Origin: Diorhabda sublineata
Taxonomy: Eukaryota > Arthropoda > Insecta > Coleoptera > Chrysomelidae
Length of the DNA stretch: 64,000 nucleotides
Assembly (NCBI RefSeq): GCF_026230105.1
Contig: NC_079475.1
Coordinates: 14,090,125-14,154,124 of the forward strand
Direction of reading: 5' to 3'
Position numbers and translations under genes: made by a program. The notes beneath the pieces were generated by a model. It ran no database searches, was not told where the DNA came from, and saw only the letters and a program-made list of their open reading frames with translations. This document shows, piece by piece, positions 12,961 to 24,800 of the stretch (position 1 is its first letter; every line of letters begins with the position of its first letter).

Positions 12961-14036
12961 ATGGTAACTTTTTACTAAATAAAAAAAAAGGTGTAACGTA
13001 ATGTTTTGTACATACTTTTTGCACACGAGAATATCTAGTAGTTAAAGATTATGTATATAATCAAAGGTCAATGTAAAACAATCCTCGTCGCGTAATAAGT
13101 TTCATTCAGGGTGGTACCAAATTATTTGTATATATTATATTATTTGCCTTCTATAAGCAATACCAGCTTTCTCCACACAGACAAAACTCTTCAAATTTAG
13201 TTCATTTCTATCAACCTGAGGCTGCCCGAATTTTAAATCAAAACTTTCACAAAAAAATTAGTAGTAATTATTTTTACGCGTTTAATCTAGAATCTAAGTA
13301 GTTGTACTCTTTACCAGAGTAATGATTCAGTTATACTGCGAAATGTCTTCATGAATAAGAATATTTTGGTGTTCTGATATCGTAGGTTCCGAATTAGTAT
13401 CTTGTTTATCTGTAAAAGCTACATTTTCTTACAACAGATCCTAATTAAGCATAGTTTACACCAGGCCATCGCTAGCTGCTGGTCTTACTCTCAGTCGGCG
13501 CTGGCTTGGTATTTGTCTCAAGTAAATAGTTTATCAAGCCAAGCCAGTATTGGCTGCCAACGCTGGCGAGAACAGAGCTTTGGAATTGATGTATCTCTTA
13601 AACATTTCCTTATTCAAAGTCGTTGCGCTTTTTTTTCTAATATATCAATCAACTATTTCCGGAATTGTGTAGAAATGTTCTTTAAACATTTCTTTTTCAA
13701 CAGACTTTGCCACGAAACGATTAATTTTTAACTTCAAACGTGTATATATTGGAAAAAATTTGTGAATAAATGACCTCGTCTAAAAACAGGGGCCAGGCCA
13801 ACTCTGGTTTGTGTGCAGTACTGGCTTCGTATAAACTCTACTTTAGGTACTAGCTTTTTATTAGTACCTTTAAAGTAGCAGCGATATCTCCTCACAGGAA
13901 GTATGTAGCGAGCTCAGGTTTTTTGCATTTAACTCCTATAGAGTTGTAGATGTACCAAAACGAAAGAAATTTTGGGCATTATGAGGAAAAGATTGATTAA
14001 TTTGATCAAAATATTAAATCACTGATCCTATTTTCC
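12961..14036. other. Intergenic sequence with a small hairpin, no gene
   Basis: No coding region was recognised. At 13440-13580 and 13790-13880 the sequence is a little GC-richer. A short inverted repeat lies at 13838-13851 and 13863-13878 (CTACTTTAGGTACT against AGTACCTTTAAAGTAG), which could be the remains of a small foldback element. Confidence 0.35.
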
Positions 14037-14147
14037 AAATGACCTCAAATAACATGAATTGACGTGAATCGCTATCAATAGACATCGATCAACATCAAAT
14101 GACAGTAGACGTCTATTGACCTCAATTCATGTGATTTTAGGTCATTT
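14037..14147. repeat. Imperfect inverted repeat (foldback)
   Basis: The left arm at 14037-14069 begins AAATGACCTCAAATAACATG and the right arm at 14115-14147 is its imperfect reverse complement, starting AAATGACCTAAAATCACATG when read on the other strand. The 45-base spacer also holds TCAATAGAC/GTCTATTGA, so pairing can extend. The whole resembles a short foldback element. No target-site duplication was obvious. Confidence 0.7.
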
Positions 14148-15379
14148 CTCATTTCAAACATCAATTATTATGAGATTAATCAAGCAATAATTTTATTAAA
14201 TAAATGAAATTATAGATATTTTTCTTGTTTAATTTTTCATGGATGCTTTCTTTACTAAATTAAGATTTTTGTTAATATTTACTGATTGCAAAAGTAAAAA
14301 AATGCGCTTTTTTACTTGTATTTTCTCAAAACGTGTAGGATAAGCAATGCATTCTAGCAGATTTTGATCTCATTTTGTTTAATGGTTACAAAATGAGTGT
14401 ATGAACCTTATCATTCTGTATCATCACCTGGTTAGTGAATTCCTAGAGAATTGGCAAAATTGCTAGATTATCAAAAAACTTGCAGAGTAAGTTGATACAA
14501 TACTTAGTTGATATTATCCACAACGTCTGTAGCGCCGGTTTCGTTATTTTAACTTCTTTTACCCAATTTAAAATTGAATTGAGACGAAAGAAAATAATAG
14601 ACTACACAACCTCTACTGAATTGATTTAAGTCCTTCCTACACCAACCATCCATATCAAAGAATGACAACAATGACACTTGCTTAAATAACGATGGTTAAC
14701 TCAAAACTGTAATAATATGACTCACTCAAAATCCCACATAAATCATTCAATTAATGTAACACTGTAAGTTTGACAACATCGCTTTGTTATCAAAGATAAT
14801 GCTAGCAATTTTCGAAATTAAAGATGTAATAATCTTTCAAGTGTTCGAGTTATCTCAAAATATTTGTTTTCCTTTTATCTTTAGATAAAAGAAAGGTTAC
14901 TACTAATCAGTGAAATGATCGAACCATTAAATTATGTATAAGGTTTAAAGAGTATTAATTTATATTTGTAACTGTAAATTCTGGTTACCGTAAAATGAGA
15001 ATTACTTCACAATGAATTATTAACAATCGAATAATGTTGCCGGAATTTTATTATTTAAAATTTGGAAACTATTGAGGGATCCAGCCGAATATCTCTTTCG
15101 TAATTAGACAAAACTTAACACTACAGTTTGATATTGATATAAGATATCCCAGTGAAATTGCGCATCTACCTTATCGAAGCTATATTGAAATAGAGAAATT
15201 AGAAGATCTCAGAACTCATCTCACGCCAAAGGATCTTAAGTGATGTCAATGAATATCAGCTACTACCAAAATCAGCAGGCAGCGATAGATCAGGACCATC
15301 AATCCCGATCTTAAAAATATTCTGTAATGGAGTGGAAGCAATCAGATTGTTTAATGTAGCAAAGACCAAGGCTGCTATT
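14148..15379. other. AT-rich intergenic sequence, no gene seen
   Basis: No coding frame, RNA gene or clear repeat was recognised before the reverse-transcriptase fragment that follows. Confidence 0.35.
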
Positions 15380-15900
15380 TTCACAACTGCAGTTCAGGAT
15401 TTGGTCCGGTCTGCACATAAAATATTACCATTACCTTGCTGGATGTTGAGATTTGAAGAAATTTGTCCTGGCATATTTACGTGGCCGGATTAGCAAAAAC
15501 TAAGAGCTCTGTATAAAACCAAAAAGCTGTATACCAGCAGCTTCTAGTCGTCTACAGGACCCAGGTTTATCCATTTTTAGAATATTGCTTCCACATTTGG
15601 AGATAGCCCCCCAAGCATACCCTAAAGATGCTCGACTCAATACAGAAGAAAGCAGTTAGACATAATCCCGCTTACAGCAGTTTTTACATGACCTACTCGC
15701 CAGGCAGACGTGGCTCATGAACACCGAGTTCGCTTGTAGTCGCCCAGAACTCCAATTTATCAGGACTCCTTTCAAGTTTTGTGTAATCAGCTACCAAGGC
15801 ACGTCTTTTCCGAGCACTACATCCTATAGAAGTTCAATATCCACAGCATCCTCACACGGCAGGCACTCGAGGGTAAAAGGATTTGCTTCTCATACCAAAA
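15380..15900 (+). pseudogene. Non-LTR retrotransposon C-terminal fragment
   Basis: The best-preserved part, around 15530-15700, reads QLLVVYRTQVYPFLEYCFHIWR, an in-frame TAG, then PPKHTLKMLDSIQKKAVRH. This is the region after the reverse-transcriptase core in Jockey/RTE-type elements (LY.A.I.P.LEYCSH.WGGAP...LLDSIQ.RAVRL). It continues in another frame as ADVAHEHRVRL (AHRR.VA.L in intact copies). Stops and frameshifts disable it. The open frame at 15717-16046 is an out-of-frame shadow of this relic. Confidence 0.75.
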
Positions 15901-18591
15901 AAGTGTTTGTCTATGCGATTGAAAATATCGAAGTAAATGAAAAAGAATTTTTATTGGGAATTAGCAGTAGCATGAATAGTTTTATTATTATAGCAGTTCC
16001 ATATCACTCTCAAAGAAATATCAAGCAATATATGTTTAAATATTAAGAGGATGAAGGCAATTTCCTCGCCTATATTATTAATTCCTTCCTAGTTTTCGCT
16101 TTTTTTTCTCTGGTTTAGAGTAATAGCCAGCAAAATAACCTGAAATTAGTACATCGTAAAATTTTCTTTCGATGTTACAGGGCTTTCGCGTACGTCGTCT
16201 ATCATCGCTTGATGATTATAGACAAAAATAAAGCACATCAAACTAAAAACTTGATAATAATTTTTAGAATAAGCTTAGAACAATAATAAATAAAAAATGC
16301 TGGTATTATTGTGAAAAAAGTGTCGGGCGCTCGATGTTCTTTTAAACTATATTTTTTATTTTTAGTTTTTTATTCAATATCACCCTTGCGTAACGGTTTT
16401 GCTGCTTATATACCAAAATCTCGTCGAAACTTGTATCGACCCGTAACGAGGTTGATAGTGACGTTTTCGTGCTTAATATGCTTAAATTCCAACATGGATA
16501 TCGAAGGTTCGAGTACTCTGTCGACGAAATTCTCATTAAATACGCCACTTGTTCTAAAAGTCAATTTATAAATTTTTAAGTTCGCGCCCACGTTGGTGCC
16601 CTCGTTCGCATTAAACAGATTACGGAATATGATTTATATGTAATCACAAATGCCTGCGCTCGCGTTCCAACACCTAGCCAAGTCGAACGTAACGCCAACA
16701 AGAGCGTCAGCGCTGGCGCGATCTTAAGAGTTTAAATCCATCTTCGGTCCAAAAGAGAGTTACAACCAAACAAGCTCACGGACAAACAACCAAACCCACA
16801 TACAGGTGAAGCTAATAAAAGCGTGGATTCAACGTGATAATCCAAAACGCAAAGAGCAGTGACTCTCTCCAAATAAAATAGTCTAAGAGCTAGTCGCATT
16901 TCGACTAAAGTACTTTCATAAAGCTGAAACTTTTTATATTTAATATATTTAAACTAGAAAAATCAATTTCTGGCAGGGTTAGCGCGGTTGCAACAATATC
17001 CACTGTTTTTTATTTGAAAAAATGATCTTCACAAAACTGGCTGTCGGGTATATTTGTAATTACACAATTTTGGATATAAAAAAGTTGCCAGATGATTTGC
17101 TCGGTTGCAAGTATCTGTAAAATGGATCGAAAGTTGCTAAGAGAGGTGGTACGATCTTCCAAATATCAGAAAATATCTTGTAAACTATTATATACTCTAA
17201 TAATGTACTAACCGTCTTTATTAATTATTGCAAAGCTGGATTTAAATTTAAAAATATGTGTCTTTGGTGCAGTCCAATCAACCAATCTTTAATCTTTAAT
17301 CGAAAAATATTCTGTTGTCAACAGAAAATAATCATTATATTATCAATATTTATCATCAATATTTCCAAAAAACCATTTTTCGAATCACTATGTATGAACT
17401 GATGTTTCTCAACAAAATGACTACCTTCAAAGTCAAAAATGGTACCTTTTCGTTGAAATTACCCACATTACGTATATTGCCAATAAACATCGTCGTATCT
17501 CTCGAATCTGATTGTCGGGCATTGTTAACACACAGTTCGACTGGTACAAAAAATAATATGTATATCTTAGTTATTATGTAATCTCGTTAGATATATTCTG
17601 AGGATATGCTGAGTGTATATATACAAATAACTAACATTAAAACTTTTCATTTGGTGAGACAAGATGAAAAATATAATTTGAGACAAACTGCTTGAGGTAA
17701 TACGTTAGCTATTTCTTTGAAAATAGTGAAAGAAAAACTTCTAAGGTGACGCAATTATATTCATAATGATCTACATATCTCAATTCATAGAAAATTAGTC
17801 TTCTGAATTGAATATCTCAATCAAATATCATCAATTTATTATTTTTAATTGTGTTGAGGCTTCATGACAAGAGATCAAAGGAAAAAGTAAAACAAATACG
17901 GTGTGGATCAGTCAAATGGAATTAATTTATTGATGCATAAATGAGGGCATATTGGAAACAACGCTTTGAATACGTCGAGATTTATATTTAAATGCGCATT
18001 TTTTTCAAAAAAATATTTGCAGGATTTATCATGTGACAGTTGCCAATACCAACTTTCTTGTTTCAAATGAAGCTCCCTGTATATTATTTATTTATTGGAT
18101 TTTTCAGAAAATTCTAGACGTAATTCATGTACATATCTTAAACTGTTTCGGAAGTATTTAGTGTTTTCAGATTCATTATAAAAACTAGAATAAAAAAGAA
18201 AAGGAATTTATATCATAAATTTACATTACACAATACAGTATTAGTACTCTCGATTTTTTTTCATAATAATCTCACTCTCAAAAGAAAGTAACACGAGAGC
18301 CAAATATAATTCACAGAACATAATATTCGGAATCAGATGCCAGTCCTTAAATTTCTGTTCAATTGTATGTGAACTTTAGATCTGATTTAAGTGTTAGTTA
18401 AAATTAAGCCATAACTAAAAATTTTAAAAACTAATAAATGTTATCTCGATGTCGATAAACCCAGATTTCAATAACTGAATCTTAAGACTTCATCTCACAG
18501 ATAAATTTCAATTGATATTTATTATTATTTAAATTCAACAAAATGCGATATTTTAAGTTTGGCAACGTTGTGTGCAGTTATCGAATTATTT
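15901..18591. other. Region upstream of the P450 gene, no gene seen
   Basis: Mostly AT-rich. A patch at about 16380-16760 is richer in CpG and C/G words and looks like a remnant of a different repeat, but I could not place its ends or name it. Nothing else was recognised up to the P450 promoter region. Confidence 0.35.
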
Positions 18592-18599
18592 CCTATAAA
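18592..18599 (+). promoter_or_regulatory. Possible TATA box of the CYP4 gene
   Basis: CTATAAAT lies 48-55 bases before the proposed ATG, leaving room for a transcription start about 25-30 bases downstream and a short 5' UTR. In such AT-rich DNA this match can arise by chance, and a 5' non-coding exon further upstream cannot be excluded. Confidence 0.25.
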
Positions 18600-18646
18600 T
18601 TTGGAACTGGTCTGTATGTTAAGTGAGTATAATTTTATATAAAGTG

Positions 18647-18815
18647 ATGGATTTATTTTTGACATTACTCTCAGTGTTGATAACTGCTGTCGTAATTTTT
18701 ATTTCAAATGTAGCTTTAAAACATTACAGAGTTATACAGAGAGTGAACAAAATACCTGGACCCACACGACTTCCCCTTGTAGGAAATTTAGTAGAGATAT
18801 TGAAATGTGATTCAG
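18647..18815 (+). CDS. CYP4 exon 1 (membrane anchor)
   Basis: Codes residues 1-56 plus one base of residue 57: start codon, a transmembrane signal anchor of about 22 hydrophobic residues, then the basic stretch and the PGP hinge that orients the enzyme on the cytosolic face of the ER. It ends CAG|gtaaat, a good donor (phase 1). An in-frame GTG lies at 18623, but ATG 18647 (context AAAGTGATGG) is preferred. Confidence 0.9.
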
Positions 18816-21800
18816 GTAAATATTTTAATGATATGCTTTATATTATATAAGGTGACAAGTTTTATTTTTCGATTATTATGGCATACTACATGGAACTGAT
18901 TTATTTTATATAGACGAAAATCATAGTGCAATAATTTAATGTAGTATAATGAATTTGAAAACGATGTCGGGTTTAAATTTTTAGATAATTGGGCAAATTA
19001 TAATAGAGCTGATATAAATTTTTAGACGTGTAATATTTTTATATCGACCTCATTTCTTTTTGCAACGCGGCTATCGCTTGCTTACGCCACCAGCATAATT
19101 CGAAAATCGTTCAAAAAAGTCTCGTGTTGATTTGTGGAAATAAATGCTGAAAAAGACGTCTTTGAGACCCTGGCAGACGACAAATCATGGATCTATGCAT
19201 ATAAACCTAAAACAACAATAAACGACTGTATGGGTCTTCCAAGACGAGCCAAATCAAACAAAAGTTGTTTTCGTACAAAGCACTTGGTCGTCTGTTATTT
19301 TGGAAAGACTGGACATGTCGTCACGTTTCCATTAGAACAAAGTAGTACGGTCAGTTCTGAATAGTAGGCCATTATATGTTTGCCAGAAGTGTTGGAAAAA
19401 ATCATTGAAATCAAGCGTTCTTCACCACGACAATGCGAGTTCTCACGCATCAGTTCAAACTGTAACGTTTGTTAGCAGTCAAAACATCGGATTGATGGGT
19501 CATCTGTTCTTGTTTGGCACCCAATGATTTCTTCTTATTCCCACAGATCATTCACGGATCATCAGATCAGATCATCAGAATCGGTTCGAAGATACATATT
19601 AGAATTAAAATCGTTGGTAAACCTTAATAAAACTGTCGGTAGTACAACTTCTAACTAGAACGCAGTTGGAGTTATTACCACACAATAAATCAGGTCTGCT
19701 ATGGAATGTCAAATTTCAAGCAATGACAGATGTATTTACTTATAATTGTGTAGTTGTGAAACGTTGGAAAAAAATCCCACAATGAGCAAGGAAAATGAAT
19801 GTTAAATTTTCAAAAAAGAATCACAGTACCGTTTCTTCGTTATTCGTTGTTTGATATTTCATTGCATCTAAATGGAAATTTCGAATGACATCATTTCGGT
19901 ATTATCTATTAAAGCCGTAGAAAAAATATAGTATATAACTCTTTCGTATAATTCTCGTAGGAAATGATCTGCTCGTTAAACAATCTACTATTCTTTTACT
20001 TGTAATTGAGTAATAATTGTAGAATAATGTAACTTTGTAATGAATATTCTTGAAATATATACAGCGTTATTATAATTTTTTGTACAACGTTTAACCATTA
20101 ACATAAAATTAATTTTAATCGCTAATGAGCTTCATTGATATGTACTCGTATATTTAGTAGTAATTTAGTCAATTCTATCAAGGTCTACTACCTACTAGAT
20201 AATAGTGATTAGAACAAACCAATTATGTATTCATTTTTATTTCCTTATACCAGACAATATATTTGGATTGCCAGAGCTAATTTACGTTTCACCATCTACT
20301 TTAACAATATTGTATTAAAATATTTTTTTCAGTGCAACTTTTTGAAAAATTTCGAGAATGGTGTCGAAAATATGGATCAGTTTATTCATTTGTAGTTTTA
20401 GGAGTTCCCGTAGTTGTGATATCTGGACCAGAAGAATTTGAGGTGAATACAATTCAAATGTTAAAATTTGGACTTTTTATATTATTTTGGTAGCATTCGT
20501 GCAATATTCGGGAGCCCATAAAAACTCTTCGATTTTTAATTTTTTTTTATTCTGTAGCAATTTATATTATTTTAAAGATATATGTTATTGTCATTTATCA
20601 TTGACATATAAATCGGCAAAAAAGTGAAACATTAATGCCGATTGGTGGATAGAAATCAGCAATGAAATCAGTTTTTAGTGCCTAGGCATTGAAGTAACAG
20701 AACTATCATCCGCTTTTTGTTCAAGACAAAGTGATACTAGACATTAATCTAAATAAATGAAAAAAAAAAAAATAAGATTTGCATACCAATTTTTGAAAAA
20801 TAATCGTATTATTCAGCTGTATAACTAAACGCGGAAGTCTTAACCTATTTTGCTCGCCACAATTCCAAGTATTTTTGAATCTGCAGAATTTCGAAAAAAA
20901 TATAATATGTTTAAGTATGACTTTAATGCCTTGATACATAAATAACTAGTTTCGATCATATTCGTTAAAAAAGAACAAGAAATATGTATGAAGTTTTTTA
21001 TATAACTTATAGAAATAATTGAAGAGCTTAGTGGATGAAGATGTTATGAGGCAAATAAGTGGATTCGAGATAATCAGCTTTAAAGTTTTTAACCTGCTCT
21101 TTTTCTCTACATAACACAATCCGCAGTTTTTTTGCATGTTGTTGTAGTTTGATTATTCAAAATATTTGTGCCTTATTGACTTAGTTGTAACTTTTCAAAT
21201 AAAAGAGAATTTTCAAAATTTATAGCACATGACATCTTCTTTCACCTACATATTTCCAAGACATGAATACGTATTAGTTGAAAAACTTGTCCATGTTCAA
21301 CATCAACATTAAACTAAATAATTTACATTTAAGGAATAGGAATAGATTTATTGAAATCAAACAAATATAAGAAAAATATTTATTGAACAGATCTGTAAAA
21401 ACATGACAAAAAAATTAATGCAAAATTATAATCATGGCAAGAGATTTTTTTCATTTTCCTTATTGATCACCGATTCGTAAAAATATTTATATTCATTTTT
21501 GATGTAAGGAAGTTGCTGTTGTAAGTTTTGAATTTTTTCTGAAGTCAAGCTAGCTCCGGTTTCAGTGGTCCTTTCCAAGTCAACTTCTTCAACAACGATT
21601 CTGTTTCAACAAGTTGACTTTTTTGAAAAGAGTATACAGATCATAGCAATCCTTGTATAGGTATGAGCCAAATTCTTTAACTCTTATCCATTTTACCTCA
21701 TCTTTGAAAGCTACTTTTTCAGTGAGAATGTTCTTTTTTCGATTGATGAGCTTCAGTTGTTTCGGGAGGTTTTTAAAATTTCTGAAGTGAGAAGTCATAT

Positions 21801-24800
21801 CAGTAACATGGTTGTTTCTTCCACTGTTCTGTATAATATCTAATACCCTCAAACAAACCGAAAAGCCGACAAGTGTTGTGGTCTGGAAGCTCCCCTATAT
21901 TCTCAAAAGAAAACGTTGAAAAAGTACCTTCTACGTTATCTTGCGGGAATCCGATATTGGCAAAAGAACAATACCAAAGATTATTCTCTAAAAAATGTTT
22001 CTATCTAATTAAATAAGATAATCTTACACTATTTTAAGTAGTTGTTTTGTTAGAACTAAAACACTTTTCATAAAAACTTCATTTGTAAACTAATGTTATT
22101 TTAATTTACGTTACCGGTAATCCGACTGTAAACCGATTGATTGAAATTACTAGTTAGGAAAAGCAAGGATGTACTCTATTATTAACTAATAAACACAAAG
22201 TATAACCTGTTGCATACAATTTCATATATTTAATTTTGTTTATCAAATTTAATTTGTTTGCACTCACCGCTTGAGTTCCTGTTGTCACAAGAATCACTTT
22301 TCAATCTCTTAAGAGCTTCTCTAACCATACGTTTTCCTCTTGATTCCATTGTAGTTATTAAAACTATTTTCTGAATATTATTTTTTGAGAAAGAAACTAT
22401 CAAGAAACACGTTACACATTAGAGAAGATATTTATAAACTACCTAGAGGTTATCCATGCAACTAAGACCTCATGTTCGTTAGTGGAAGAACATGCCATGA
22501 TACTCAAGGTCGTAACTTTTAAAGTGGAAGAAGATGTCTTGTACCCATAGCATGTTCTTTCATTACCAACTTGGCATCGACCTGTGCACATAACAACTTC
22601 ATCCACTGAAAATAGCTTTAGTAGAAGGGTTAGCGAAAAGGGGAAACATGCTATGTTTAAAGGAGAGAATAACATGTTCATCCACATGAAAATCTCGATT
22701 TCCTCAAAAATGTCACTTAACATGTTCATCCACTAAGCTCTTCAATTGTAAATTAAACGATAATATCAAAAACATTCCTTTAAATGGGCATACGTCAATG
22801 TGTGATTTCAATACCCTCCATAAAATTTTTTGTGTAACTTCTATTACAATGCGCCAACTCGTGATCGTGGCTGTCATGAAGATTAGACAACTCCTGACGG
22901 AAAGTTGTGCAGCTGAAGATTTTGATTATGGAATAAAAAACAAAAATAAAATATAAATTTACAGTGTATTTCAACTAACCTGACCTCGTCACTTTTTTGT
23001 AATCTCTGTTTTTTAAATGCAAAATCATTAATCACAAGTATTTGGTTCCACCCCTTAGACATATCATGAAATTTACTACTAATACCATTCGAACTTGTCA
23101 CAAACACCCACACTATGTTATCTATTTGAAGAATGAAGAACGGGGCAACAAATTTATTATTTTAATTTGACAAAGGGTGGTGACAATATTGGGGGTAGAA
23201 TTTTAACCAATTGTTATGTTATTATTATTAAGTTATATGGCTTCAGCCAATTTCAAAAATTCATTTTTCTATTATATATATCGAGTACCCACCTAACTTA
23301 AAAATGCAACTGAAAGGATTTAGAAATTCTAGGTTTCAATTTTTGGATTTTTCAAATTTACAAAGTGGATTGGATACGAAATTCTAGGTAATACTATTAA
23401 TAAATCCGTCACGAGTTGTATTGAATACTCGGATTAATTTTTTATTTATCTGAAATATCCCCGTCGCGAGTTGGCGCATCCTCATCTGAACGAATTAAAA
23501 ATCGTCACGAGTTGAAGCGCACCCCTTTGAACATTTAAACAGTCTTATTACTATGAATCATTGATATAGAGAATTTCGAGCAAACGTTAATTTCTTTTGT
23601 ATAATATTGTAATATCATCTTGTACAGTTCTATTTGAACAATTTTGGAAGGTAATTCCCGCTAGGTCTCTAAGAAATTCTTCGTTTTGAAGATATAGACA
23701 CATCATTATCTCAACGAATTAAAAATCGTCACAAGTTGAAGCGCACCCCTTTAAACATTTGAGCAGTGTATTACTATGAATCAAGGATATAGAGAATTTA
23801 GAGGAAACGTTAATTTCTTTAGTAAGATATTGAAATATCATTTTGTACAGTTCTATTTGAACAATTTTGAAAAGTAATTCCTGCTGGGTCTCTAAGAAAT
23901 TCTTCGTTTGAAGACATGGAAACATGTATGTGTGCAAAAGTTTCGTACAGGGTGAGAATTTGAAAAATACCACCCACCATATGTGGATTGTTGATCCAAA
24001 ATTAGCATATAAAAAAGACACGTCATACTTGGTATGGTTTTCTATCAAGGTGTGATTACGACCCTTATAATCTCAAATGGAAGTTGTAGCTGATATCTTA
24101 CTTTGTGGGTCGTTAAACTATATTACAAATACTTTTATGAAGTTAAGTGGAATAATGGAAATACTTCATCCACTGTATAGACAAACTTATGTCTCATTAA
24201 ATTGCCAAAATTTTGTACTAAACTACTACCTATAATACCATAAAACGTTTTCTTGGAAATTTGAAATGTCTGAATCTTAACCTCTAGTTTTATGAGCTTA
24301 GATAGTAATCTAGTAGAACCAAGTCGGGTGATCGTGGTGGTCATTCTATAGTTTCTCTTCAACCAAACGTCCACAATTCTCTCAACTTTAAATTAATTTG
24401 TCATGTATATGATGAATTTTTAGTTTAGTTACATGTGCAGATATGGATTTTATTGATATACTGGTTTAGAAAATTCTTCAACTCTGGCATGTTTTTGTAA
24501 AGTCTATGAAGACGTATTGACGTAAATTATAACTTTTTGTCTAGCACTGCTTTATGCTTTATAATCTATTCGAAAGATTAGATAAAAAAAAAATAAATTG
24601 ATCTATATATTAATCCAATGTTTTAAAAAAATTTCTACTTATTTATTCTAAAAGCAATTTATCGTTACAGATAATCTCCTCTGGAACAAAGCATCTTCAG
24701 AAAGGTTTAAACTATGGACTAATAGAACCATGGTTGGGTAAAGGATTATTGACTAGTTCAGGTAAATTCATTTCAAATAAAAGAAAACATATTTAACATC

